DNA of 45,616 bases, taken from NCBI GenBank assembly GCA_900470445.1, contig UCAU01000049.1, positions 1 through 45,616 on the forward strand. Reading direction: 5' to 3'. How positions within the stretch are numbered: the first letter of the stretch is position 1; the number at the start of each line of letters is the position of its first letter. This document shows positions 1-8,172 of this stretch, in pieces. The position numbers and the translations under genes were made by a program. The stretch comes from Hyphomicrobiales bacterium (GTDB lineage: Bacteria > Pseudomonadota > Alphaproteobacteria > Rhizobiales > Devosiaceae). The notes below the pieces were generated by a model. The model saw only the letters and a program-made list of their open reading frames with translations. It did no database searches and was not told the origin of the DNA.

Positions 1-36
1 CGCCTGAACCGGACCCTGCAGAAAAAGCGGATCGTG

Positions 37-90
37 ACGGGCGGCCATTGGTCCGTTCTATTAGTTTCGGAAGGTCCAATGGCCGCCCGT
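37..90. repeat. Long hairpin (15-bp perfect inverted repeat)
   Basis: Positions 37-51 and 76-90 are perfect reverse complements (arm ACGGGCGGCCATTGG). A second 4-bp stem, 52-55 with 68-71, extends it inward across a small bulge and leaves a loop of about 12 nt. There is no T-run after either arm, so it is not a typical Rho-independent terminator. It may be a palindromic repeat, a processing site or the end of an upstream transcript outside the window. No gene is visible in 1-203. Confidence 0.55.
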
Positions 91-102
91 TACCGTATAA
101 CC

Positions 103-132
103 GCGACGCCACACCGGCCGGGCGGCGCTTTT
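103..132 (+). terminator. Possible weak terminator
   Basis: GCGACGCC (103-110) can pair with GGCGGCGC (121-128) with one mismatch, and TTTT follows. It could end a transcript entering from the left, before the MAPEG gene. The short T-run and the mismatch make this a weak call. Confidence 0.3.
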
Positions 133-203
133 GCATGCCGCTGAAAACTTAGTCCGCTACAAGCCATTACTGCAGGACGCGGACTCTGCATCGGAACTTC
201 AAC

Positions 204-641
204 ATGCCACTCACCACCAAGCTCCTGATCCTCGCCATGGCCGCCCAGGTGCTGCTGACCATCATCGTGCTCATTCTCATGGGCGGCGAGCGCATCCCCC
301 GCGTCATGTCGGGCGAGGTCGATATCAAGGACATCGCCGTCGAGCGCTCGGCCTATCCGCTCAAGGCGCGCCTGCTGTCGAACTGTTTCGACAATCAGTT
401 TCAGCTCCCGGTGCTGTTCTATGTCGCGGTGCTCCTCACGCTCTGGGCGGGCACGGTGAGTTGGCTCGAACTGCTTCTCGCATGGGCTTTTGTCGCCCTG
501 CGCTATGCCCACGCCGCCATTCACGTCACCACCAATCGCGTCGAACACCGCTTCGCCACCTACACCGCCGGCCTTGCAGTTCTATGCGCGCTATGGCTAT
601 GGCTGGTCCTTCGCCTCGTATTCTTAGTTCCAGGTATCTGA
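204..641 (+). CDS. MAPEG family integral membrane protein
   Basis: This 145-residue protein has about four hydrophobic segments (roughly 7-27, 66-84, 86-104 and 117-141), the size and topology of the MAPEG family (membrane-associated proteins in eicosanoid and glutathione metabolism). The family hallmark is visible: the FDNQFQLPVLFY stretch near residue 62, then RYAHAAIH and TTNRVEHR. Bacterial members are mostly uncharacterised; some bind glutathione, but no substrate can be deduced here. It probably sits in the inner membrane. The stop lies three bases before the start of the rRNA methyltransferase gene, so the two are probably co-transcribed. The start is the first ATG that gives a complete first membrane segment. 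Confidence 0.85.
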   Translation: MPLTTKLLILAMAAQVLLTIIVLILMGGERIPRVMSGEVDIKDIAVERSAYPLKARLLSNCFDNQFQLPVLFYVAVLLTLWAGTVSWLELLLAWAFVALRYAHAAIHVTTNRVEHRFATYTAGLAVLCALWLWLVLRLVFLVPGI

Positions 642-644
642 CCC

Positions 645-1937
645 ATGCGCCTACCAGGCCGTCTTTCCGCTGCTATTGATGTGCTGACCGACGTGGAAAC
701 GCGCAAGCGCCCCGTCTCCGAGGCGCTCAAGGCCTGGGGGCTCAATAACCGCTTTGCCGGGGCCGGCGACCGCGCCGCCATCGGCAATCTCGTCTATGAC
801 GCCTTGCGCCGCCGCGCCTCCCACGCCGCCCTGATGGGCAGCGACAGCCCGCGCGCTTTGGTTCTCGCCGTCGCCATCCGCGACTGGAATGAAGATCCGG
901 CCGCCCTCAGCGACAGCTTTGCCGCCGATAGCCATGCGCCCGAGCCGCTCACCACGGACGAGCTGGCCCGCGCCGTTGGCCAACTCCCTGACGATACCGC
1001 CCCCCATATCCTGGCCGACGTCCCCGAATGGCTCGCGCCCTCCATCGAGCGCGCCTTTGGCGACAATTGGATTGCCGAGGGCCAGGACATGGCCGGCCGC
1101 CCCTCGCTCGACCTGCGCACCAATACGCTCAAGGCCAGCCGCGACCGCGTCGTCAAATCGCTCGACCGCTTCCATCCGCGCCTCACCGCCATTTCGCCCG
1201 TCGGCGTCACCATGCCGGCCGGAGCCGGCGATGCGCGCACGCCCAATGTCACCACCGACGAAGGCTATCTCAAAGGCTGGTTCGAAGTGCAGGACCAGGG
1301 CAGCCAGATCGTGGCCGCGCTTGCTAATGCCCAGTCCGGCGAACAGGTGCTCGATCTGTGCGCCGGGGCAGGGGGCAAGACCCTCGCTCTGGCCGCCGCC
1401 ATGGGCAATAAGGGCCAGATTTTCGCCTATGATAGCGACCGCAACCGCCTCGCGCCGATCTATGATCGCCTCAAGCGCAACGGCGCCCGCAATGTGCAGG
1501 TCCGCGCCCCCCATCCCGGCGCGCTCGATGATCTCGCCGGCAAAATGGATCGCGTCGTTATCGATGCCCCCTGCACCGGCACGGGCACCTGGCGCCGCCG
1601 CCCCGATACCAAATGGAAGCTGACCCCCGAACTGCTGGCGCAACGCATTGCCGAACAGGCCGCGATCCTGGTCGAGGGCGCCCGCTACCTCAAGCCCGGC
1701 GGCACGCTGGTCTACATCACCTGTTCGATCCTGCCCGAAGAAAATGACGACCAGATCGTCGCCTTCCTCAAGGCCCACCCGGACTTCGCCTCGCTGCCGC
1801 CGGCCGAGCTGTGGCAAGCCGCCTTTGGCGCGGCAATCCACCCCGATGTGGAAACCGCCCAATCGGGCATCGCGCTCACCCCGCGCCTCACCGGCACAGA
1901 CGGATTCTATTTCAACGCCTTGCGCCGCGCGTCTTGA
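645..1937 (+). CDS. rsmB: RsmB/NOP-family 16S rRNA cytosine-C5 methyltransferase
   Basis: This 430-residue protein is a SAM-dependent RNA m5C methyltransferase, probably acting on 16S rRNA during ribosome assembly. An N-terminal helical NusB-like region (about 1-140) precedes a Rossmann methyltransferase domain. The SAM motif LDLCAGAGGKT lies at 236-246. The two catalytic cysteines of the RsmB/Nop2 class are present: C310 in DAPCTGTGTWRR and C360 in YITCSILPEEN. The family forms a covalent intermediate through the TC-motif cysteine and releases the product with the PC-motif cysteine. The gene follows the MAPEG gene by three bases and ends nine bases from a convergent acyltransferase gene, with no clear terminator between. 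RsmB rather than RsmF is inferred from length and the N-terminal region. Confidence 0.88.
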   Translation: MRLPGRLSAAIDVLTDVETRKRPVSEALKAWGLNNRFAGAGDRAAIGNLVYDALRRRASHAALMGSDSPRALVLAVAIRDWNEDPAALSDSFAADSHAPEPLTTDELARAVGQLPDDTAPHILADVPEWLAPSIERAFGDNWIAEGQDMAGRPSLDLRTNTLKASRDRVVKSLDRFHPRLTAISPVGVTMPAGAGDARTPNVTTDEGYLKGWFEVQDQGSQIVAALANAQSGEQVLDLCAGAGGKTLALAAAMGNKGQIFAYDSDRNRLAPIYDRLKRNGARNVQVRAPHPGALDDLAGKMDRVVIDAPCTGTGTWRRRPDTKWKLTPELLAQRIAEQAAILVEGARYLKPGGTLVYITCSILPEENDDQIVAFLKAHPDFASLPPAELWQAAFGAAIHPDVETAQSGIALTPRLTGTDGFYFNALRRAS

Positions 1938-1946
1938 TTCAAAACA

Positions 1947-3167
1947 TCAGGACGGCGTCTCCGCCAATTCGCGTTTCTGGATCGGCACGGGGCGGCGCTC
2001 CAGCCCCCGCGCCCAGCGCACCACAGGTTGCTCCAGCAGCCGGAAACTGACTGTCGCCACCAAAAAGCTGATGACGATTGCCGCGCCGCTCGAGGCCAGC
2101 CAGATCGTCCAGCCATTCTCGCCACTGGTCTCGAAAGCCGGCGGCACCAGCCGCTCCAGCAGCCCGATCACCAGGAAATGCCAGATATAAACGCCGAACG
2201 ACACTTCGGCGATGTAGCGCGCCACGGCATTATCCAGCAGCCGTCCCGCCAAAACCGACGAGGGCAGCGCCACCAGCCCCACAGCAATCGCCAGCGGCAT
2301 AAAGGGGAACCCATAGGGCACGTCCAGCCAGCCAAAGCCCTCATTGAGCCCGCCAATATGGGCCACCATCACCCAGCCCGCCGCCACCACGCTGGCCAAC
2401 CCGACCAGATCGAACAGATACGAACGCATCCCGGCCAGCTTCACCTGCACCCCGGCCGCCAGTGCCCCAAGCGCAAAAATGGCGAAGAAGCCGATAGGAT
2501 TGAACCGCGGCATCCATGCCTTGGCCCCACCCACCAACCCATATTTCCAGCCGCGCTCCACCTCGTCGATCGGCGCCCATTGCACCACCATCCAGTGCAG
2601 CGCCAGCACCACGCCGATGACCCCGACCCAGGCAAACCGGGCCGGCCAGCCCTTCAGCCCCACGGCAAACAGCACAGCCAGGAAAAACGGCAGCAGCAGA
2701 TAGGAGGTGACCTCGAACCCGATCGACCACAGCGGTCCATTATTGTTGACCGGAAACAGCGTCACCCAATGCCAGTCGCTGACAAGGAAGAACCCGGCGA
2801 CAAACCGTACGATCTCCTCGCGCCCAAGATTATAGCCATAGATCGTCAGGCCCAGTACGAAGCTCACAATCAGCGCCAGCCAGAACCCCGGCAGAATGCG
2901 CGCCGCCCGCCGCAGCGCATAAATCCCCAGCGAGGGCATCGGCTCCCCCGCGTCCAGCGCCTGCCAGAATGGCCGCGCCAGGAGGAACCCGCTCAGCACG
3001 AAAAACACCGCAACGCCGAAGCTGCCCATCACGGCAAAGTCCACCACGCCCTGGAATGGCCCCGGCACATTATTGCCATCCATGCGGAATGCCAGGTGAT
3101 GCAACAGCACCATCAGGCAAGCGGCGGCGCGCAGAAAATCGGCGCCAAGCAATCGCTGTTGCCTCAA
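1947..3167 (-). CDS. Acyltransferase 3 (OafA/YrhL-type) membrane protein
   Basis: This 406-residue polytopic protein has about ten hydrophobic helices and matches the acyltransferase-3 family, which transfers acyl groups (often acetyl) to sugars of surface polysaccharides, lipids or antibiotics. The N-terminal motif ADFLRAAACLMVLLHHLAFR carries the family's conserved R and H residues in the first helix. The C-terminal region ends in a membrane segment followed by a short basic tail. The true acceptor cannot be told from sequence. The gene diverges from guaA across 129 bp and converges with rsmB. It is a solitary gene, not part of a visible polysaccharide cluster. Confidence 0.82.
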   Translation of the reverse strand: MRQQRLLGADFLRAAACLMVLLHHLAFRMDGNNVPGPFQGVVDFAVMGSFGVAVFFVLSGFLLARPFWQALDAGEPMPSLGIYALRRAARILPGFWLALIVSFVLGLTIYGYNLGREEIVRFVAGFFLVSDWHWVTLFPVNNNGPLWSIGFEVTSYLLLPFFLAVLFAVGLKGWPARFAWVGVIGVVLALHWMVVQWAPIDEVERGWKYGLVGGAKAWMPRFNPIGFFAIFALGALAAGVQVKLAGMRSYLFDLVGLASVVAAGWVMVAHIGGLNEGFGWLDVPYGFPFMPLAIAVGLVALPSSVLAGRLLDNAVARYIAEVSFGVYIWHFLVIGLLERLVPPAFETSGENGWTIWLASSGAAIVISFLVATVSFRLLEQPVVRWARGLERRPVPIQKRELAETPS

Positions 3168-3296
3168 AAGACTCGTCCTCCGTGGGTCCTGCCCAACGCC
3201 TGCCCGATCAATTCGTTGCGATTATGACTATGCCCGCAAACCAGTCCTGCAACTTGCACCCTTGCGGAATCTCTGGCGTGGCGATATGGCCTCGCC

Positions 3297-4865
3297 ATGA
3301 AAACCCCAGACACTGCCGCCCCCGACGCAATCCTTATCGTGGACTTCGGTTCGCAGGTCACCCAGCTGATCGCGCGCCGCATTCGCGAGACAGGGGTTTA
3401 TTGCGAGATCCACCCGTTTCAGAGCGCCAGCGCCGCCATGGCCGCGCTCAAGCCCAAGGGTGTTGTACTTTCAGGCGGGCCGGCCTCCACGCTGGATGAA
3501 AACGCCCCGACCATCGATCAGTCGATCCTCGACGCCGGCGTGCCGATCCTGGGCATCTGCTACGGCCAGCAGGCACTCTGCATGGCCCTGGGCGGCAAGG
3601 TCGAAGCCGGCCACCACCGCGAATTCGGCCGCGCCGAAGTCAAGGTGCAAAAGCCCTCCGCGCTCTATGACGGCGTCTGGGACCTTGGCACCGAACACCA
3701 GGTCTGGATGAGCCACGGCGACCGCGTCGTTGCGCTCCCCGAAGGTTTTGAAGTGGTCGGCACCTCGGCCAACGCGCCCTTTGCCATGATCGCCAATGAG
3801 GCCCGCCGCATCTGGGCCGTGCAATTCCACCCCGAAGTGGTGCACACCCCCGACGGCGCCAAGCTCTACGCCAATTTCGTCCACAATATCTGCGGCGTGT
3901 CCTCCAACTGGACCATGTCGGCCTATCGCCAGAAGATGATCGAAAAGATCCGCGATCAGGTCGGCACCGGCCGCGTCATCTGCGGCCTCTCCGGTGGCGT
4001 CGACTCGTCCGTGGCCGCCGTGCTGATCCACGAAGCCATCGGCGACCAGCTCACCTGCATCTATGTCGACCACGGCTTGATGCGGCTCAACGAGAGCGAA
4101 CAGGTCGTCACCATGTTCCGCGACCAGTACAATATCCCGCTGGTCCATGTAGACGCCTCCGAAGTGTTCCTGCGCGAACTGGACAGCCAATCCGATCCCG
4201 AAACCAAACGCAAGATCATCGGCCGCCTGTTCATCGAAACCTTCGAAGCCGAAGCCAAAAAGCTCGGCGGCGCCAATTTTCTGGCCCAAGGCACGCTCTA
4301 TCCCGACGTGATCGAGAGCGTGTCCTTCACCGGCGGCCCCTCGGTCACCATCAAATCGCACCACAATGTGGGCGGTCTACCCGAGCGCATGAACATGCAG
4401 CTCGTCGAGCCGCTGCGCGAATTGTTCAAGGATGAAGTGCGCGTCCTCGGCCGCGAACTGGGCTTGCCCGAAAGTTTTATCGGCCGCCACCCATTCCCGG
4501 GCCCGGGCTTGGCCATCCGCTGCCCCGGCGGCATCACCCCCGAAAAGCTCGATATCCTGCGCCAGGCCGACGCCATCTATCTCGATGAAATCCGCAAGTC
4601 CGGTCAATATGACAAGATCTGGCAGGCCTTCGCCGTGCTGCTCCCGGTCCAGACCGTCGGCGTCATGGGCGATGGCCGCACCTACGAGTTCGTCTGCGCC
4701 CTGCGCGCCGTCACTTCGGTCGACGGCATGACCGCCGATTTCTACCAGTTCGACATGAACTTCCTCGGCAAGACCGCCACCCGCATCATCAACGAAGTCC
4801 GCGGCATCAACCGTGTCGTCTACGACGTCACCAGCAAGCCCCCCGGCACGATCGAGTGGGAATGA
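3297..4865 (+). CDS. guaA: GMP synthase (glutamine-hydrolysing)
   Basis: GuaA converts XMP to GMP using ATP and glutamine, the last step of guanine nucleotide synthesis. The 522-residue length is standard. The N-terminal class I glutamine amidotransferase has the nucleophile C88 in GICYGQQ and the His/Glu pair H178 and E180 in VQFHPE. The ATP-pyrophosphatase P-loop SGGVDSS is at 232-238, and the C-terminal dimerisation/XMP-binding domain ends in KPPGTIEWE. No strong Shine-Dalgarno sequence precedes the ATG; instead GGCGA (3280-3284) can pair with TCGCC (3292-3296) right against the start codon. It diverges from the acyltransferase gene. A perfect hairpin follows the stop. Confidence 0.97.
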   Translation: MKTPDTAAPDAILIVDFGSQVTQLIARRIRETGVYCEIHPFQSASAAMAALKPKGVVLSGGPASTLDENAPTIDQSILDAGVPILGICYGQQALCMALGGKVEAGHHREFGRAEVKVQKPSALYDGVWDLGTEHQVWMSHGDRVVALPEGFEVVGTSANAPFAMIANEARRIWAVQFHPEVVHTPDGAKLYANFVHNICGVSSNWTMSAYRQKMIEKIRDQVGTGRVICGLSGGVDSSVAAVLIHEAIGDQLTCIYVDHGLMRLNESEQVVTMFRDQYNIPLVHVDASEVFLRELDSQSDPETKRKIIGRLFIETFEAEAKKLGGANFLAQGTLYPDVIESVSFTGGPSVTIKSHHNVGGLPERMNMQLVEPLRELFKDEVRVLGRELGLPESFIGRHPFPGPGLAIRCPGGITPEKLDILRQADAIYLDEIRKSGQYDKIWQAFAVLLPVQTVGVMGDGRTYEFVCALRAVTSVDGMTADFYQFDMNFLGKTATRIINEVRGINRVVYDVTSKPPGTIEWE

Positions 4866-4868
4866 CCC

Positions 4869-4891
4869 GATAGGCGGCCTAGCCGCCTATC
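4869..4891 (+). terminator. Terminator-like hairpin after guaA
   Basis: GATAGGCGGC (4869-4878) and GCCGCCTATC (4882-4891) form a perfect 10-bp stem with a 3-nt loop, four bases after the guaA stop. There is no T-tract, so termination may be inefficient or the hairpin may protect the 3' end. Confidence 0.55.
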
Positions 4892-4924
4892 CCCAGCACT
4901 CCATATTTGTGATGGACCACACCG

Positions 4925-4953
4925 TTGACCCTCGTTGTCTGCTGTCCTATTAA
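4925..4953 (+). promoter_or_regulatory. Sigma-70-type promoter of the LigT-like gene
   Basis: TTGACC (4925-4930) and TATTAA (4948-4953) are separated by exactly 17 bases. This is one of the best -35/-10 pairs in the window. A LexA box begins one base after the -10, so a bound repressor would cover the predicted transcription start. Confidence 0.65.
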
Positions 4954-4954
4954 A

Positions 4955-4969
4955 GAACAAATAGAGAAC
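4955..4969 (+). promoter_or_regulatory. LexA (SOS) box upstream of the LigT-like gene
   Basis: The sequence GAACAAATAGAGAAC is a direct repeat of GAAC with a 7-base spacer. Read on the other strand it is GTTC-N7-GTTC, the LexA recognition consensus established for Alphaproteobacteria. It lies directly after the -10 element, a typical repression position. The match is exact at all eight conserved bases; LexA binding itself is inferred. Confidence 0.8.
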
Positions 4970-5010
4970 AAGATGGCTGGTCAAAATAGAGAACAAGATG
5001 GCTGGTCAAA
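4961..5010 (+). repeat. Perfect 25-bp tandem duplication in the leader
   Basis: Positions 4961-4985 and 4986-5010 are identical. Each unit begins ATAGAGAACAAG and ends CTGGTCAAA, so it copies the distal LexA half-site plus the spacer leading to the start codon. The third GAAC (4991-4994) is 21 bases from the previous one, so no second full box is made. The duplication also creates two short out-of-frame ATGs (4973 and 4998) ahead of the gene. Confidence 0.95.
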
Positions 5011-5628
5011 ATGGATATGCAGCTTGATCTGTTTGGCGGTGGCGCGCCAAAATCAGCGCGGGCAGGGCGGGCGTTCCCAACGCATCGCTGGTATTTCACT
5101 CTTCTGCCGCCACCAGTGATTGCCCAGGATATAGAATACTTCGCCTTGCGCATGTCGCGCCGCTACGGCGTCCGGCGCCCCGTTCGGGCGGCGCGGATCC
5201 ACGCGTCGCTTCATGGTATAGGCGAGGGTGACGAGATCCCGGCGGACGACCTCGATGCAGCTCTTGAAGTTGGCGAAGCCATCCGACGGCCGGCATTTGA
5301 CGTCACGTTCGATCGGCTCATGACCCTGGACGGGGGAGGCAAGGGCCGCAAAGGGCGGCAATTTCCGACCGTGCTCAGCTGCTCGACAGGGCAGCGCGAA
5401 ATTCAGGCGCTTCATTCCGATCTGCGGCGTGAGATGCTTCGGCGTGGCCTCGAGGACGGTCCCTCAAGCATCCTGCCGCATGTGACTTTGTGGTACGATA
5501 CCGGCTCGGTTCCCGAGCAGCCTTTGTCCCGGCCATTCCGCTGGCGCGTCCGGCAGTTCTTTCTCGTTCGCACCACACTTGGCGAGGCCAGGCCCGAATG
5601 CCTTGGGGAATGGCGGTTGGGCCGGTAA
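5011..5628 (+). CDS. LigT-like 2H phosphoesterase (2'-5' RNA ligase family) with N-terminal clamp-binding motif
   Basis: This 205-residue protein carries the two catalytic motifs of the 2H phosphoesterase superfamily: H64-A-S66-L in IHASLHG and H157-V-T159-L in PHVTLWYD. Family members (LigT/ThpR) hydrolyse 2',3'-cyclic phosphates or reversibly join 2'-5' RNA linkages. The N terminus reads MDMQLDLFGG; Q4-F8 (QLDLF) matches the canonical pentapeptide by which bacterial proteins bind the DNA polymerase sliding clamp. The stretch 9-20 is Gly/Ala/Arg-rich and looks like a flexible linker. A LexA box and promoter precede it, suggesting SOS induction. ATG 5017 is an alternative start that would also keep the motif; neither has a good ribosome site. 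More GCG/CGG codons than the neighbours suggest acquisition or low expression. The substrate is unknown. Confidence 0.85.
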   Translation: MDMQLDLFGGGAPKSARAGRAFPTHRWYFTLLPPPVIAQDIEYFALRMSRRYGVRRPVRAARIHASLHGIGEGDEIPADDLDAALEVGEAIRRPAFDVTFDRLMTLDGGGKGRKGRQFPTVLSCSTGQREIQALHSDLRREMLRRGLEDGPSSILPHVTLWYDTGSVPEQPLSRPFRWRVRQFFLVRTTLGEARPECLGEWRLGR

Positions 5629-5710
5629 CGCCCAAGCCAAGCGCGCATTTGCATTCCCCCGACACCGTGCTAAACGTGCGCCCCAATTCATTCGTGACGC
5701 TAGGCCATCC

Positions 5711-6541
5711 ATGTCCCAGGACAATATTTTCCGCGAAGTCGACGAGGAGCTCCGCTCCGACCGTATGCGCGCCTTCTGGCGCCGCTTCGCACCCTATGTC
5801 ATCGGTGCTGCGATTGCCGTAGTTGCCCTGGTTGCCGTCAATGAAGGCTGGTCCTGGTATCACGCCAACAATGCCGCCCAGTCCTCCGACGAGCTCTATG
5901 CGGCGTTCGACCTGATCGACGGCAACGACCTGCCGGCCGCGCAGACCGCGCTCGACAAGGTCATCGCCGATGGTTCGGGCCGCTATCCGATCCTGGCCCA
6001 GTTCCGCAAGGCTGGCGTGCTCGCCAAGGCAGGCAACACCGCCGAAGCCGTCGCTGCCTATGACGCACTGGCAAATTCGCTGGACAATATTCGCCTGCGC
6101 GAACTGGCTCTGGTGCTGGCGGGCAATCTGCTGATCGATACTGGCACGCTGGCCGATGTGCAGTCGCGCATCGAAACCATCGCCACCGAGGGCAATCCGC
6201 TGCGCAATGCCGCCCGCGAAATCCTTGGCCTGGCCCAGTATAAGGCCGGCGATTTCGCCGCCGCTCAGACCAGCTTTGAAGCTGTTATCAACGATCCGAT
6301 GTCCCAGAGCAGCGCCCGCAACCGCATGGGCTATTATCTCGCCCAGCTGCTGTCGGAAGGCGTCGTCACCACGCCGGCTCCTGCCGCGACAGCCGATGAC
6401 GCCGCCAATGCCATCGACCAGATCGTCAGTGACGACGCTCCGGCAGCCGAGACCGCAACCTCCGCTGCCCCGGCCACGACCGAATCTGCCGCCCCCGCGG
6501 CTCCCGCCGCCACCACCGAGACCGCACCGGCCCTGCAATAG
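5711..6541 (+). CDS. Membrane-anchored tetratricopeptide-repeat protein (TPR_21/YfgM-like)
   Basis: This 276-residue protein starts MSQDNIFREVDEELR, an N-terminal cytoplasmic segment followed by one membrane helix at about 28-44 and a periplasmic helical repeat region (about 50-215) typical of the TPR_21 family. The tail (about 225-276) is low-complexity Ala/Pro/Thr. In E. coli the related YfgM is an ancillary subunit of the SecYEG translocon and sits in the bamB-der neighbourhood; here too the gene immediately precedes der, with a 37-bp gap. A role in secretion or envelope stress is inferred from this. The ATG at 5711 is preferred over upstream in-frame codons because the protein then begins with the conserved family N terminus. 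Confidence 0.8.
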   Translation: MSQDNIFREVDEELRSDRMRAFWRRFAPYVIGAAIAVVALVAVNEGWSWYHANNAAQSSDELYAAFDLIDGNDLPAAQTALDKVIADGSGRYPILAQFRKAGVLAKAGNTAEAVAAYDALANSLDNIRLRELALVLAGNLLIDTGTLADVQSRIETIATEGNPLRNAAREILGLAQYKAGDFAAAQTSFEAVINDPMSQSSARNRMGYYLAQLLSEGVVTTPAPAATADDAANAIDQIVSDDAPAAETATSAAPATTESAAPAAPAATTETAPALQ

Positions 6542-6578
6542 GGCCGGCCGGATTCTGTCTGATCGGAACACAGCTTAT

Positions 6579-8030
6579 ATGACCGTCACCGTTGCCATCG
6601 TCGGTCGCCCCAATGTCGGCAAATCGACCCTGTTTAACCGCCTCGTCGGGCGCAAGATTGCGCTGGTCGACGACACGCCGGGCGTCACCCGCGACCGCCG
6701 CGAGGCCGAGGGCCACATTGCCGACCTGACGTTCCGCATTCTCGACACTGCCGGCTACGAAGACGTCACCGATGGCAGCCTTGAAGACCGCATGCGCCAG
6801 CAGACCGAAATGGCCATCAAGGAAGCCGACGTCATCCTGTTCATGATCGACGCCCGTGCTGGCGTGGTCCCGCTCGACCAGCGCTTTGCGCAGGTGCTGC
6901 GCAAGGCCGGCAAGGATGTGCATCTGGTCGGCAACAAGGCCGAAAGCAGCGCCGCCGAGGCGGGCCTCGTCGAAGCCTTCAAGCTCGGCTTTGGCGAACC
7001 GATCGCGCTGTCGGCCGAACACGGCCTGGGCCTGTCCGAACTCTATTCCATCGTCTCCAAGGCGATCGACGAGGCCGAGGCCAATAAGGAAGCCGAGACC
7101 ATCGCCGATCTCGACGAAATGCCCGAGGTCGATGTCGACATCACCGAGGACATGCTCGAAGGGGAGGGCGAGGAAGCCACCCTGCGCTGGAATCCCAAGC
7201 GCTACCTCAACGTGGCCATCGTTGGCCGCCCCAATGCCGGCAAGTCCACGCTGATCAATCGCATGGTCGGCGAAGACCGCGTGCTGGTCGGCCCCGAAGC
7301 CGGCATTACCCGCGACAGCATTCTCGTGCCGTGGGAATGGGAAGGCCGCGTGATCAACCTGGTCGATACCGCCGGCATTCGCCGCCGTGCGCGCGTCCAG
7401 GAAAAGCTGGAAAAGCTCGCCGTTGGCGATAGCCTGCGTTCGATCCAATATGCCGAAGTCGTCGTGCTGATGCTCGATGCCACCATCCCGTTCGAGAAGC
7501 AGGATCTGGCGCTGGCCGATCTGGTCGAACGCGAAGGCCGTGCGCTGGTTATCGCCGTCAACAAGTGGGACCTGATCGAGGACAAGAACGCGGCGCTCGC
7601 GGCCCTCAAGGAAGCCTGCACGCGCCTGCTGCCGCAGCTGCGCGGCGTGCCGCTGGTCACCCTGTCCGGCCTTACCGGCAAGAATATCGACAAGCTGATG
7701 GACGCGATCTTCAAGATCGAGCGCAGCTGGAACTCGCATGTGTCCACGGCCCGCCTCAATCGCTGGCTGACCGGCATGACCGAGAGCCATCCGCCACCGG
7801 CCGTCTCCGGCCGCCGCCTCAAGCTGCGCTACATGACGCAGGCCAAGACCAGGCCGCCAAGCTTCATCCTCTTCGCCTCGCGACCCGAAGCCTTGCCGAT
7901 GGCCTACCAGCGCTATCTGGTGAATGGCCTGCGTGAGGCCTTCGATATCCAGGGCACGCCGATCCGCCTCTGGGTGCGCGCCGGCAGCGACAATCCCTAT
8001 AACGACAAGCGCAAGCGCAAGATCGGCTAG
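6579..8030 (+). CDS. der: Ribosome-assembly GTPase Der (EngA)
   Basis: Der is an essential GTPase with two tandem G domains and a C-terminal KH-like domain, acting in 50S ribosomal subunit maturation. The 483-residue product shows the first P-loop GRPNVGKS (9-16), DTAGYED (about 56-62), the second P-loop GRPNAGKS (216-223), DTAGIRRR, and the NKWD guanine-specificity motif of the second domain. An acidic linker (about 165-200) joins the G domains. The first domain has VGNKAES where NKxD is usual, a variant worth noting. The start at 6579 places the first P-loop at the expected distance from the N terminus. A terminator follows the stop. Confidence 0.96.
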   Translation: MTVTVAIVGRPNVGKSTLFNRLVGRKIALVDDTPGVTRDRREAEGHIADLTFRILDTAGYEDVTDGSLEDRMRQQTEMAIKEADVILFMIDARAGVVPLDQRFAQVLRKAGKDVHLVGNKAESSAAEAGLVEAFKLGFGEPIALSAEHGLGLSELYSIVSKAIDEAEANKEAETIADLDEMPEVDVDITEDMLEGEGEEATLRWNPKRYLNVAIVGRPNAGKSTLINRMVGEDRVLVGPEAGITRDSILVPWEWEGRVINLVDTAGIRRRARVQEKLEKLAVGDSLRSIQYAEVVVLMLDATIPFEKQDLALADLVEREGRALVIAVNKWDLIEDKNAALAALKEACTRLLPQLRGVPLVTLSGLTGKNIDKLMDAIFKIERSWNSHVSTARLNRWLTGMTESHPPPAVSGRRLKLRYMTQAKTRPPSFILFASRPEALPMAYQRYLVNGLREAFDIQGTPIRLWVRAGSDNPYNDKRKRKIG

Positions 8031-8044
8031 GTTCAATCGAGGTG

Positions 8045-8076
8045 AAGGGTGGCCCCGGCCGCCCTTCATTGTTTTT
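8045..8076 (+). terminator. Rho-independent terminator of der
   Basis: AAGGGTGGCC (8045-8054) pairs with GGCCGCCCTT (8057-8066), with one G-T pair and a tight loop, followed by CATTG and five T. It lies 15 bases after the der stop. Confidence 0.75.
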
Positions 8077-8172
8077 GTCCACAGCCATGGTGCATTCGCC
8101 GCGATAGCCGCTATATTGCGCAACCTTAAGCGACCCGATGCTGAGTGCGGGGCCGCATCCATTGTTGAGATC

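Noticed and set aside
55..69. GTTC followed by TATTAGT and TTCG, resembling a LexA box
   Set aside because: The second half-site is TTCG rather than GTTC at the required spacing, and the segment is the loop of a hairpin.
651..1862. Long open frame on the minus strand opposite rsmB
   Set aside because: It is a by-product of high-GC codon use; its translation is Gly/Ala-rich with no domain, while the plus strand encodes an intact methyltransferase.
4925..5119. A 64-codon open frame (from TTG 4925, or ATG 4973) overlapping the LigT-like start
   Set aside because: It begins inside the promoter or the tandem duplication, runs out of frame through the LigT-like gene and encodes no recognisable protein. 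At most it is an upstream mini-ORF effect.
5635..5660. Short similarity between the region before the TPR gene and the fabD start (CCAAGCGCGCATT)
   Set aside because: Thirteen identical bases in a GC-rich genome can arise by chance, and the flanks do not align.
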